Below, piece after piece: positions 30,581 to 39,021 of a DNA stretch of 64,000 nt. Each line of letters starts with the position of its first letter. Within the stretch, counting starts at the first letter, position 1. The notes beneath the pieces were generated by a model. The model saw nothing but the letters and a program-made list of their open reading frames with translations, had not been told where the DNA came from and searched no databases. The DNA is taken from the NCBI RefSeq assembly GCF_000717055.1, contig NZ_JNXI01000004.1, forward strand, positions 372,001 to 436,000. Reading direction: 5' to 3'. A program made the position numbers and the translations under genes. This stretch comes from Streptomyces iakyrus (GTDB lineage Bacteria; Actinomycetota; Actinomycetes; Streptomycetales; Streptomycetaceae).

Positions 30581-31006
30581 ATGGTCCTGATGGGCGCGTT
30601 GCTCGTCGTCAGCGCGGTCACCGCGGTGGTGGGCGTCGTAGTGATCCTCATCCTGCTGAACCACCCGCCGCTGCCTGTGGCGAAGGTCTACGCGCTCATC
30701 GCCCTGATCCTTTTCTCCCTGGCGGTGGCGCTGTACTGCTACGGCTGGTTCTCGGTCAGCCTGGGAGGTCCCTTTCCCGAACTGTGCAAGAGCCGGAACG
30801 ACGCCGGAGCCGAACTGGCGGCCATCAAGCAGCAGTACTGGCCCCTTCGCAGTTCCTGCCTGTACTCCGACGGGTCCACCGTGGAGTACGTCTCGATGTC
30901 GATCACCGTGGTCGTGTGCCTGCTGGCGGGCTCCGGCCTCGTCTCGGCCGGCACCTCCGTATTCCTGCGCAAGCGTGTCGGACAATCTCCTGGAGTTACT
31001 TCATGA
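30581..31006 (+). CDS. Small membrane protein, hypothetical
   Basis: This is a 141-aa protein from ATG 30581, preceded by AGAGGTAGCACAC. There are three clear membrane segments: ~3-27, ~35-58 and ~104-130. Between the second and third lies a loop with two Cys (ELCKSRND and RSSCLYSDG) that could form an extracellular disulfide. The C-terminus is basic (FLRKRVG). It starts 5 bases after the DUF1906 gene and overlaps the next start by 4 bases, so it belongs to that unit. It may anchor the soluble partner. Confidence 0.7.
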   Translation: MVLMGALLVVSAVTAVVGVVVILILLNHPPLPVAKVYALIALILFSLAVALYCYGWFSVSLGGPFPELCKSRNDAGAELAAIKQQYWPLRSSCLYSDGSTVEYVSMSITVVVCLLAGSGLVSAGTSVFLRKRVGQSPGVTS

Positions 31007-31692
31007 ACGCCAAGTTCTCGCGCCGCAGCGTGCTGAAACAATTCACCGGGGTCGTGGCCGGAGCGGCACTGCTCACCACCGGGGAAGGCCTTCTCACCCC
31101 CCTCACCGCCCAAGCTGCCGACAACTCGTGGCGCAAGTCGAGATCGGCCAACGGCTGGGATGTCCTCGCCCAAGGCTCCTCGGGCACCGCCACCTGCGAC
31201 ATTCCGGGAACGAATCTCCAAGTCACCCTGCGCGAGGGAGACGTGGGCACAGTCCTGTCCTATGTGGCACAACGCTTCCACTACGACGTCACCGAACTCG
31301 AAGCGGACCGCGGCCAGATCATCGGCTACAGCGATGCTCTGCACGTGAAGGCGGACTTCGAATCCAACCATCTGTCGGGTACAGCGCTGGCACTGTACCC
31401 GGAGAACTGTCCACTCGGCGTGAAGGGAAATCTCTTCCCCTACCAGGTCACGGCGATCCGGGACATCCTCGCAGAGTTGCAGGGTGTCATCAGATGGGGC
31501 GGCGACATGGAGCCGGCCAAGGAGTCGACCTTCTTCGTCGACGTCCCCCCGGGGTCGGCGAAGCTCGCCCAGGTCGCGCAGACCCTCAGGCAGTGGAGAA
31601 TCACTCCCGGCAAGGGGGCCGGGACCCAGAACATCCAGGAGCCCAAGCGCATCACAGCGGCGAAGAAACTGGCGAGCGAGCAGGCGGCCTGA
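31003..31692 (+). CDS. Tat-exported M15-like protein lacking zinc ligands
   Basis: This is a 229-aa protein with a twin-arginine signal (SRRSVLKQF at 6-14, hydrophobic core, Ala-x-Ala near 38). The C-terminal part resembles D-Ala-D-Ala carboxypeptidases of family M15: SNHLSGTALAL at 121-131, CPLGVKGNLFPYQVTAIRDIL and VIRWGGD. The canonical zinc Asp of SNHxxGxAxD is Ala130, and the last His (in HFE) is replaced by Phe in STFFVDV. It therefore probably binds wall peptides without cutting them. ATG 31003 overlaps the preceding stop. A perfect terminator hairpin follows. Confidence 0.72.
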   Translation: MNAKFSRRSVLKQFTGVVAGAALLTTGEGLLTPLTAQAADNSWRKSRSANGWDVLAQGSSGTATCDIPGTNLQVTLREGDVGTVLSYVAQRFHYDVTELEADRGQIIGYSDALHVKADFESNHLSGTALALYPENCPLGVKGNLFPYQVTAIRDILAELQGVIRWGGDMEPAKESTFFVDVPPGSAKLAQVAQTLRQWRITPGKGAGTQNIQEPKRITAAKKLASEQAA

Positions 31693-31709
31693 TCGCAGGC
31701 GCAGGCTCG

Positions 31710-31740
31710 GGTGGCCGGGGCGATTCCTTCCCCGGCCACC
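31710..31740. terminator. Hairpin terminator between convergent genes
   Basis: GGTGGCCGGGG (31710-31720) and CCCCGGCCACC (31730-31740) form a perfect 11-bp stem around a 9-base loop. It lies between the forward envelope cassette and the reverse threonine aldolase gene and could stop transcription from both sides. Confidence 0.85.
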
Positions 31741-31757
31741 TTCGCCTTCGCCGCCGG

Positions 31758-32957
31758 CTACTTCGTCCTGCGCTTCGCGGAGAGGGCAGGCTCTTTCCCC
31801 AGCAGGTCGATCGTCTCCTCCATCTCGCGGACCTTGCGGCGCAGTTGCACCAGTTCCTCGCGCTCCGCCACGGACAGCGCGCCCGCCGCCCCCTGCCCTC
31901 GCTCCGCCGCCAGCTCCTCCGCGATCGCCGTCGCGAACGCGTCCACGTCGCCCTCGGTGGTGTCGAAGGAGGTCATCCAGCGGACCTCGCCCGCCTGTTC
32001 GTCCCAGGTGTAGAAGCGGAAGCGCTTCTGGAGACGCTCGGTGACGGCCGGAGGCAGGACGGCGAAGATCTGGTTGGCCTGCACCGGGCGGGCGATCTCC
32101 AGGCCCGGCAGGTCGCGCACCGCCTCGTACAGCCGCTGGGTCATCGCGTTGGAGCGGGCCGCCGAGCGCAGCCACAGGTCGCCGCCGAGCAGCGCCTCGA
32201 ACTGCACCGACATGAAACGCATCTTGGAGCCCAGCTGCATGCTCGTCTTGCGCAGGTGGGCCATGCCGCGCACCGCGTCCTCGTTGAGCACGATCACTGC
32301 CTCGCCGAAGAGCAGCCCGTTCTTGGTGCCGCCGAGCGAGAGGACGTCCACGCCCGCGTCGGTGGTCATCTCGCGCAGGGACACGCCGAGGGTGGCGGCC
32401 GCGTTCGCGAGCCGGGCGCCGTCCAGGTAGACGAGCATGCCGAGGCCGTGCGCGTGGTCGCAGATGGCACGGATCTCGTCCGGCGTGTAGCAGGTGCCGA
32501 GCTCGGTGGACTGGGCGATCGAGACGACCCTCGGCCTGGCCCGGTGCTCGTCCTCGAAGCCCCATGCCTGACGGTCGATCAGGTCAGGGGTGAGCTTGCC
32601 GTCCCATGCGGGCACCGTCAGGAGCTTGATCCCGGCGACCTTCTCGGGCGCCCCGCCCTCGTCGACGTTGACGTGGGCCGACTCGGCGCAGACCACGGCG
32701 TCCCAGCGGTCGAGCATGGTCTGGAGCGCGACCACGTTCGCGCCGGTGCCGTTGAAGACCGGGTACGTGTGCGCGGTGGGGCCGAAGTGGCCGCGCACCA
32801 CGTCCTGGAGGCGCTCGGTGTAGACGTCGGCGCCGTAGCTGACCTGATGGCCGCCGTTGGCCACGGCGATCGCCGCAAGGATCTCGGGGTGCACACCCGC
32901 GTAGTTGTCGCTGGCGAAGCCGCGCTCGTCCGGGTCGTGTCGTCGCTGTACGGTCAT
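31758..32957 (-). CDS. Low-specificity threonine aldolase with C-terminal coiled coil
   Basis: This is a 399-aa PLP enzyme of the beta-eliminating lyase/threonine aldolase family, cleaving threonine (and allo-threonine) to glycine and acetaldehyde. It shows FASDNYAG at the start, FNGTGANVVALQ, HVNVDEGGAP, YLDGARLANA and the PLP Lys in SLGGTKNG. The core ends near residue 355. A tail of about 45 residues then forms a predicted coiled coil (EREELVQLRRKVREMEETI), which is not typical of the family and resembles leucine-zipper tails of transposase OrfA proteins. It could supply glycine for the N-N cluster at 34777-54247. That link is inference from position. Confidence 0.9.
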   Translation of the reverse strand: MTVQRRHDPDERGFASDNYAGVHPEILAAIAVANGGHQVSYGADVYTERLQDVVRGHFGPTAHTYPVFNGTGANVVALQTMLDRWDAVVCAESAHVNVDEGGAPEKVAGIKLLTVPAWDGKLTPDLIDRQAWGFEDEHRARPRVVSIAQSTELGTCYTPDEIRAICDHAHGLGMLVYLDGARLANAAATLGVSLREMTTDAGVDVLSLGGTKNGLLFGEAVIVLNEDAVRGMAHLRKTSMQLGSKMRFMSVQFEALLGGDLWLRSAARSNAMTQRLYEAVRDLPGLEIARPVQANQIFAVLPPAVTERLQKRFRFYTWDEQAGEVRWMTSFDTTEGDVDAFATAIAEELAAERGQGAAGALSVAEREELVQLRRKVREMEETIDLLGKEPALSAKRRTK

Positions 32958-33027
32958 GGTGCTCGCCTACTTGTTTCGGTCGGAACGGGTGTGACAGTTG
33001 TGGTCCGGACGGGTGCCGGCCGGCCGC

Positions 33028-34140
33028 TCAGGCCGCAGCCGGCTCCGTCCGCGCACGGGCCTTCTCCAGGCCGCGCACCAACGGCGGCGCGGCGAGCCCG
33101 AGCAGGGCGAAGAGCGCGGCGAGGACCAGCCAGCCGGTCCCCGCCGCGCCGACGACCAGGGAGGTCATCAGCCACGGCCCGGCGAACTGCTGGAACCCGC
33201 GCCCCAGGGAGAACACCGCCTGGTACTCGCCCTGCCGACCCGCCGGGGCGAGCCCGAAGGACAGGCCCCAGCTCGCCGACGCCTGGTACAGCTCGCCGAG
33301 GACGAGCACCAGCGCGCCGCCCAGCAGGGCCACGCTGTCCAGGAGCGCGCCGTGCCCCCCGCTCACCGCGAAGACCAGGCAGGACGCCCCCAGCGCCCAT
33401 CCGGCCCAGCGCAGCATACGTGCCGCTCCCGCCGGGGTACGCGCGCCCTTGCTGACCGCGACCTGGAACAACAGCACCAGCACGGTGTCCAGGATCAGCA
33501 GTCCCGACACCAGCAGCGCCGGCGCGTCGGTGGCGGTGACGATCCACAGCGGCAGACCGACCGTCAGCAGCGGGTGGTACAGCTCCAAGGCGCCGCACAC
33601 CAGCGCGACCGCCACGTAGCGCACGTCCCGCAGCGCGGCGCTGCGCAGCACCCCGCCCGGCGCCTCGACGGCGGTGGCCAGGGGCCCGGCGCCCGCGGGC
33701 AGCCGCATCCCGAGCAGCACGGCGACGGAGACCAGCTGGAGGGCCGCGTTGGCGAGGACCGTGGCGTACAGGGCGGTCGGGGTGCCGGCCGCGATGGCGG
33801 CTCCGGCCAGTGCGGCGCCACCGAGGAAGCCCAGGTTGAACAGGCTGCGCATCTGCGCGCTCACCCTGACCCGCTCGGCCTCGCCCACCAGCGCGTCGGT
33901 GAGCGATGCCTGGAGCGCGCCCGCCGAGGTCTCCAGGACCGCGATGGCACAGGCGACCGCGAGGAACGCGGCGAAGCCGTCCACCAGGCAGTACGCGGTG
34001 AAGCCGACGGCAGCGAGCAGGAAGTTGGCGGTGAGCACCCGGCCCGCGCCGAGCCGGTCCGCGAGCCGGCCGATGGGCACGGTGCAGAGCAGACCGCAGA
34101 GCCCGGCGACCGACAGGGCGAGGCCCACGCGCTGGGCGGG
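33028..34140 (-). pseudogene. MFS transporter lacking its first membrane segment
   Basis: The reverse strand encodes about 370 residues of a major-facilitator protein. The recognisable sequence begins at PAQRVGLALSVAGLCGLLCTVPIGRLADRLG, which is the end of the first loop, segment 2 and the signature loop of MFS proteins. About 35-40 residues with segment 1 are missing. Eleven further hydrophobic segments follow to the stop at 33028. Upstream the reading frame is joined, out of frame, to the beginning of an ATP-grasp gene. The internal GTG at 34128 could start a shortened product, but it is unlikely to be a working transporter. Confidence 0.75.
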
Positions 34141-34373
34141 GGCAGTGCGAGCACGGCCCCTTCGAGGGCGGCCTGGTCGTTGGTCTCCACCGTCAGCACC
34201 GAGTCGGCCGCCGCGCGCACGGCGTCGGACAGCCGGCGGTCGCCGGAGTCGGCGGTGGCGACGACGACCCGCAGCCCCATCTCGGCCGCGACGCCGATCA
34301 GGGTGGCGCCTCCGGAGGAGGCGGGTTCGACCACGAGGACGCGGGCAGGACGAAGTGCATCTGTGTGCGGCAA
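34141..34373 (-). pseudogene. ATP-grasp ligase, N-terminal fragment only
   Basis: From TTG 34373, preceded by GGGGGATTTCGC, the reverse strand encodes about 75 residues typical of the N-terminal domain of peptide-forming ATP-grasp ligases: ARVLVVEPASSGGATLIGVA, then MGLRVVVATADSGDRRL and VLTVETNDQAAL. The sequence then passes into the MFS gene in a different frame, and the ATP-binding domain is entirely absent. This is best explained by a deletion of roughly 1 kb or more that removed the rest of the ligase and the start of the transporter. The same ligase-plus-exporter pairing is intact at 49526-53399. Confidence 0.75.
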
Positions 34374-34776
34374 AGCGAAATCCCCCGGGCAGAGCTGTGA
34401 GGACCGGACTGACGATCGCGATCCTGGTCGCGATGTTTCTATCCGGGCGTCTTGGCCCTGGTCAATGGATCACCGCAAAATATTCTGCGAGAGGGAGTCT
34501 GAGCCGTACATTTTCCGGAACGAGAGCCTCATCAGTGCCTGTTCGACTCCCGGAGCCGCCCCCACTGGCCGCGGTCCCCGTGCTCTACCCGTACGACCTG
34601 GTTGCCGGGCTCGCCGGTGCCACCGCGGCCGTGCATCACAAGAACGTGCGGCCGACGGACCGACGGAGCCTTCAGCCCGGACGCCCGCCCCGGCCGAGCA
34701 CAAGGAGGACGACCAGTGAGTCTCACCCTTCGGCCCCACTCCCCAGTGGGGCCGTCCGGAGGGGGCCTTGACCGGG
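34374..34776. other. Gene-free stretch with hairpin
   Basis: I see no convincing gene in these 403 bases. It holds the upstream region of the broken ligase/MFS unit and the end of the leftward N-N operon. A perfect stem GGCCCCACT (34732-34740)/AGTGGGGCC (34745-34753) with loop CCCC probably terminates the leftward operon that ends at 34777. A ribosome-site-like AAGGAGGACGACCAGTG at 34702-34718 starts only a 24-codon frame that runs through the hairpin. It may be a leader-like relic. Confidence 0.6.
34732..34753. terminator. Hairpin terminator after the leftward operon
   Basis: A 9-bp perfect stem, GGCCCCACT with AGTGGGGCC, and a 4-base loop lie 24 bases downstream of the stop of the split-barrel gene (34777). 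It is GC-rich and without a U-tract, as is usual for Streptomyces. Confidence 0.75.
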
Positions 34777-35460
34777 TCACGGCGCATTGAGCCGCCGCAG
34801 ATGCGGGGGAAGCGGTACATCCGGTGGCAGCGCCGGGTCCGGCTGGGGAGTGCCGCGCACGTTGATCAGAGGGACGACTCCCGCCCACAGACCGAGATCG
34901 GCGTCGGGGCCGTCGCCGTCGTCCGGAGGCCCCGTGCGCACCTTGACCGACGCCTCGTCGAGCGGCAGTGCGAGCAGGGTGGTCGCGGCCATTTCCTTCC
35001 GGGTGGGCCGGCGGACGTAGTCCCACTGCCCGCGCATCGCCTGCTCCGTCAGCACCCGCAGCCCCAGCAGCTTCCCGTCATCCTCGACGACCAGCCGGGG
35101 GACCCCGTAGATCATGGCACTGCGGTAGTTGACCGAATGCTCGAAGGCGGACCGGGCCAGGACGATTCCGTCGACGTGCGTGACGGTGAGGCACACGACA
35201 TCTTCCGACGCCGCCACCAGGCTGCGGCTGGCTACCGAACCGTGGAAGTACACCGTGTCGTCAGTGGCGCCGTACACGGTGGGCACCACCATGGGTGTGC
35301 CGTCGACGACGACACCGAGGTGGCACACGAACCCGTCGGCGAGCATCGCATGGAGCTCGGCCCTTGCCGTTCTGCCTTTGTCCTTACCACGACGGAGCCG
35401 CGTACGCTCGGTGACCAGCAGCTCGGCGTCATTGGTTTCACGGTCGGAGCCAGCACTCAC
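34777..35460 (-). CDS. Pyridoxamine 5'-phosphate oxidase-family (FMN split-barrel) protein
   Basis: This is a 227-residue protein of the nitroimidazole-resistance/PNPOx-like split-barrel family. The core runs from ARAELHAMLADGFVCHLGVVVDGTPMVVPTVYG through VYFHGSVASRSL, VCLTVTHVDGIVLARSAFEHSVNYRSAMIYG and KEMAATTLLALPLDEASVKVR, a pattern usually associated with FMN or F420. I chose GTG 35460, which has GGAGG upstream and overlaps the preceding stop by 4 bases. As the last gene of the cupin/MetRS-like/oxidase operon, it may be a redox partner or act on a late hydrazine or azo intermediate. That role is inference. Confidence 0.82.
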   Translation of the reverse strand: MSAGSDRETNDAELLVTERTRLRRGKDKGRTARAELHAMLADGFVCHLGVVVDGTPMVVPTVYGATDDTVYFHGSVASRSLVAASEDVVCLTVTHVDGIVLARSAFEHSVNYRSAMIYGVPRLVVEDDGKLLGLRVLTEQAMRGQWDYVRRPTRKEMAATTLLALPLDEASVKVRTGPPDDGDGPDADLGLWAGVVPLINVRGTPQPDPALPPDVPLPPHLRRLNAP

Positions 35461-37424
35461 CGGCGTGCCTCCAGCAGATGGTTTACCGCCGCGGCTGCCT
35501 CGGCAGCGGCGCCGGGTGCGGTCTTGAACCCGGATCCCGACCAACAAGCAGCGACGACAGTCCGGGGCTCGCCTGGAAGAAGCCCGATGAACGGGCCGTC
35601 CGGGTGATAGAGGTCGGTGCCGAATCGGCCTCCCATGACAGGTGCGTGGGCAAGCCACGGCCAGCGGTGGGCGGCGCCTTCGCGGATGTAGGCGATCTGC
35701 TCCTCGGCGAGTGCGTCGCCGCCGGTGGGGCTTACGTCCCATTCCTCGACCGGTCGCCCTGTGAGGTGGCCACCGGCCGCCTCACCGTCCACTTGAGGCC
35801 TGCCCCAGACCCCGGTCGTCAGGTCGTTCACAGCCGGCAGCTCCCTGTCACCCCGGTCGAAGAAGGCGTATCGGATGTGCCGTGTACGGGGAGCCGAGGT
35901 ACCGGGGCGAAACCTCAGACGGTCGCCGAGCAGGGCCGCGCTTCCGGTGCCCGCGGCGACGACCACGCAGCCGGCGGTGAGGGTGGCTCCGTCCATGACG
36001 ACGCCGGCCCCGCGCCGATGGGGGAGCAGTGCGTGTACGGGACCGTACGGCAGTGACGTGGCTCCGGACCGTAGGGCCCTGGTGCGGAACGCCGCCGCCG
36101 TGGCCTGTGGACTCGCGTAGCCACCGTCCGGTTCCCACAGCGCCGCGACGATGTCCTCGACGGCCAGGTCCGGCCAGCGGGATGAGACTTCCTCAGCGGG
36201 CAGCAGGTCCGCCACGATACCTGCGGCCCGTAGCTGCGTGAGCCCGCGCTCGGCCTCGGGCAGATCGTCCGGGCCCAGCAGCACGAGCGAACCGGTGCGA
36301 CGGAAGCCGCAGGAGGCGGCCAGTTCGGGGTCGGCACCCCACAGGAGCTGGTGGCTGCGGATGGCCAGGGACCGGAGCACTGGCTGAGGCTCGTATGCGC
36401 GCACCAGCCCCCCTGACTGAGCGGTGGCCGCGGGAGCGTCCGGCCCGAGGGAGGCCAGTGCTACCGATCGGCCGGACGCAGCGAGTTCGGCGGCGATGGC
36501 GCAGCCGACAACGCCGTCTCCGACGACGATCACATCCGCGCCCGGAACCCTCCCCCTCGCCGGGGGCGGGGTGTGTGAGGACATCTTCGTCAAGGGCACG
36601 ACCTCCCATGCGGACGGGGCGCCGGCGTCGACCGCGTCCCCCCGGGCGTCGAAGCCGATCCCGGCGTGTTTCCTGAGGGCGGTGAGCAGTTCGTCGCCCC
36701 TGGAGCCCGGGTTCGCGGTGAGGGCATCGACGAGGCAGTCGAACGCCGCCTCCACATGGCGGCGGGCACCTCCCCGCAGCCGTACCACGTGGGCCTCGCC
36801 CGCGCCAGCGCCGAGCAGGTCAGGGAAGTCGTGAACGGCGCAGTCGTCGGTGAACAGGAACCGGCCACCGAACCCCTCCGCCCGGAGTCGGCGAGCCGTG
36901 GCGGCGGCTCCGGCGTGGGTACCGCACACGATCACGGCGTCCAGCGGGCCTCCGGGGCCGGAGCAGGGCAGCAGATCTCTGAATCGATCCGCGAGCCGGC
37001 GTCCGTAGGTGCTGCCGTCATCAGCGATGTGAGGTGCTCGGTGACCGAGACGCCGGGCCGCTTGGACCAGCGCCTCCACTTGGCCGGTGTCGTGGGCGCA
37101 CCACCGCAGCGCCCCGGGCTCGGTGAGCAGGCCTGGAGCGGTGGCCAGCGGCAGCAGGAGCGGTAGGCCGGCGGCACGGTAGCGGTCCACCACCCGTGCT
37201 GCGCCCATGCTGTTGAAGTGTCCGACGACTGCGGTGAAGCCACCGTCGGCCACGATCGCGTCGCCCACCTTCGCCGCGGTGCCGGCATCACCCCGGTCAT
37301 CGTGTGGCTCCCAGGAGATTCCGGAATCGAGGCGTGACGTCATGGCGTCCGTCAGCAGTCGCCCCCAGGAAGCGCGGGGCCCGCTGAACGGGCCGACCAC
37401 GGCCACGCGTGTCGGCTCACCCAT
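35457..37424 (-). CDS. Fusion of periplasmic-binding-fold domain and FAD-dependent oxidase
   Basis: This 655-aa protein has two parts. Residues ~1-280 look like a type-1 periplasmic-binding (LivJ/amide-sensor) fold: TRVAVVGPFSGPRASWGRLL, GFTAVVGHFNSMGAARV, DAVIVCGTHAGAAATARRL, GFGGRFLFTDDC. There is no signal peptide. Residues ~297-655 are a DAO-type FAD oxidase: VIVVGDGVVG with Gly302/304/307, SGGLVRAYEP, LWEPDGGYASPQAT and SGSGFKTAPG. The oxidase half is a paralogue of the protein at 41589. I chose ATG 37424, which overlaps the upstream stop (ATGGGTGA), over a further upstream start. In hydrazine pathways FAD oxidases cleave or oxidise the N-N intermediate; the binding-fold half may sense or hold an amino-acid-like ligand. 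Confidence 0.82.
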   Translation of the reverse strand: MGEPTRVAVVGPFSGPRASWGRLLTDAMTSRLDSGISWEPHDDRGDAGTAAKVGDAIVADGGFTAVVGHFNSMGAARVVDRYRAAGLPLLLPLATAPGLLTEPGALRWCAHDTGQVEALVQAARRLGHRAPHIADDGSTYGRRLADRFRDLLPCSGPGGPLDAVIVCGTHAGAAATARRLRAEGFGGRFLFTDDCAVHDFPDLLGAGAGEAHVVRLRGGARRHVEAAFDCLVDALTANPGSRGDELLTALRKHAGIGFDARGDAVDAGAPSAWEVVPLTKMSSHTPPPARGRVPGADVIVVGDGVVGCAIAAELAASGRSVALASLGPDAPAATAQSGGLVRAYEPQPVLRSLAIRSHQLLWGADPELAASCGFRRTGSLVLLGPDDLPEAERGLTQLRAAGIVADLLPAEEVSSRWPDLAVEDIVAALWEPDGGYASPQATAAAFRTRALRSGATSLPYGPVHALLPHRRGAGVVMDGATLTAGCVVVAAGTGSAALLGDRLRFRPGTSAPRTRHIRYAFFDRGDRELPAVNDLTTGVWGRPQVDGEAAGGHLTGRPVEEWDVSPTGGDALAEEQIAYIREGAAHRWPWLAHAPVMGGRFGTDLYHPDGPFIGLLPGEPRTVVAACWSGSGFKTAPGAAAEAAAAVNHLLEARR

Positions 37425-39021
37425 GGAGCGCACCGGTGAAGACCGGGGCCGTCGGCGCGGTGATGGAAGCACCGGGCTCGGGGAGGCAGAGGGCACTGGC
37501 GTCCACGGGGCGGTGGGCAGGGAAGCCCACCGCGGCCGCGAGCCGTGCCGCCCCCCGCGGCATCACTGGCGCCGACCAGGCCGTGAGGGCCGCAGCGACT
37601 CCCAACTGGCCGCGCAGCGCGGCCCGGTAGGAGGAGTCGCCCGCGGGCCGGTCACGCTCGTGGGCGTGCACGTGGCCGAAATCGGAAGCGCAGGCGACGG
37701 CCTCGTCGAGGAGGGCCACTGCCCGACGAGGGTCGAATCCGCTCACACTGTATGCCTCACGCAGTTCGCCGGCGATTCTCCCGAGTCGCTGGGTGAGCCG
37801 CTCCCAGGACTGGCCGGTGGGCTCCTCTCGAGGAACACGGCCCGCACAGTCCTCCTCGACAGCGGTGAACAAATGCGCCAGCCAGTCGTCCCACAAGGAG
37901 GCGAGGTGGTTCCGGGTGCGCTCCAACGCCGGGAGGCTGAAGCTGGTCTCGCGGCCGTTCGGCCGGTCGGCGAGCACATGGTGGCGCAGTACGTCGGAGC
38001 CGACCAGCGCGAGTGCCTCGTGCGCCCAGACGGCATGCCTCCGGCTCGTGGAGAACTTCAACCCCTCGAGCTGATAGAACTCGTTGACGATGAAGGCGCG
38101 GGGCAGCGGGGTTCGGGCGTCGTAGGCGAGGAACAGGGCCGGGAAGAGCACCGCGTGGAAGTAGCCGTTGTCGAAACCGAAGAATTGCACCGGACCGGAC
38201 TGAGGCAGCGTTTCTCCCGCAGGGTCGTACTCCCTCAAGTAGCCGGGAGCCATCTCGAACCAGACGAAGACCCGCTGGTCCGTGAAGCCGGCGACGGGTA
38301 CCGGGATTCCCCAGCCGGCGGGGTGGCTGACGGCGATCTCGGGCAGTCCGTCCGTCAGCATGCGTTCACACAGCGCCCGCAGGTGGGGCGGCATGTCGAC
38401 ACGCTGCCAGAAGGCTGCCAGCTGGTCGGCGAAGGGCGCCAGAGGGAAGTACAGCCGGGTGACGTCGCGCAGCTCGGCCTTTTCACGGCAGGTGGCGCAG
38501 TGCGGGTCGGTGAGGTCACTGCAGTCGTTGGGGCGACCGCACGGCTCGCAGGAGTTGCCGCTGGAAGAAGCTCCGCAGTGCGGGCAACCGCCGGTGACGT
38601 GCCCCTCGTACAGCCAACGGGCACAGGGCGTGCAGTAGGGCAAGGGACGGGTGCGCTCTACGATGTGCCCCTCGTCGTACAGACGCTGGAAGAAGTCCTG
38701 GACGAACAGCGTGTATCCCGGATCGGCGCGCGGACGCAGGACATCGTCGAACTCGACGGCCGCGTCCCGCCAGACCCGTACGATCGATTCACCGTAGCGA
38801 TCGGCTGTCTCTTCCGGCTTCCGGTCACCGCCCTTCAAAGCGCGCACCTCGACGTAGCCCTGGTGGTCGTCGAGCCCGGTGGTCAGGCGGACGTCGTGGC
38901 TGTCGGCGCGCAGGAAGCGGCCGAGTACGTCAGCCGCGACATAGGGGCCGGCCAGGTGACCGACATGAAGGTCGCCATTGGGAGTCGGTGGTGTGGCGGT
39001 GATCCAGGTGCGGGTGGTCAT
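37417..39021 (-). CDS. Methionyl-tRNA synthetase-like protein, probable hydrazine-synthetase ligase subunit
   Basis: This is a 534-aa class I synthetase-like protein. The HIGH motif is HVGH at residues 19-22. The connective region has four Cys-x2-Cys knuckles (CTPC, CPHC, CEPC, CATC). The KMSKS loop reads KFSTS (in GLKFSTSRR). A short helical C-terminal domain follows. A second MetRS inside an operon with a cupin, an N-hydroxylase and FAD oxidases is the hallmark of hydrazine synthetases. There this domain activates an amino acid and esterifies it onto an N-hydroxyamine. ATG 39021 overlaps the cupin stop (ATGA) and follows GGGAGG. Confidence 0.84.
   Translation of the reverse strand: MTTRTWITATPPTPNGDLHVGHLAGPYVAADVLGRFLRADSHDVRLTTGLDDHQGYVEVRALKGGDRKPEETADRYGESIVRVWRDAAVEFDDVLRPRADPGYTLFVQDFFQRLYDEGHIVERTRPLPYCTPCARWLYEGHVTGGCPHCGASSSGNSCEPCGRPNDCSDLTDPHCATCREKAELRDVTRLYFPLAPFADQLAAFWQRVDMPPHLRALCERMLTDGLPEIAVSHPAGWGIPVPVAGFTDQRVFVWFEMAPGYLREYDPAGETLPQSGPVQFFGFDNGYFHAVLFPALFLAYDARTPLPRAFIVNEFYQLEGLKFSTSRRHAVWAHEALALVGSDVLRHHVLADRPNGRETSFSLPALERTRNHLASLWDDWLAHLFTAVEEDCAGRVPREEPTGQSWERLTQRLGRIAGELREAYSVSGFDPRRAVALLDEAVACASDFGHVHAHERDRPAGDSSYRAALRGQLGVAAALTAWSAPVMPRGAARLAAAVGFPAHRPVDASALCLPEPGASITAPTAPVFTGALHG

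Noticed and set aside
34702..34790. Small forward gene with ribosome site AAGGAGGACGACCA
   Set aside because: It encodes only about 24 codons, runs through a terminator hairpin and into the opposite gene's stop, and has no recognisable product.
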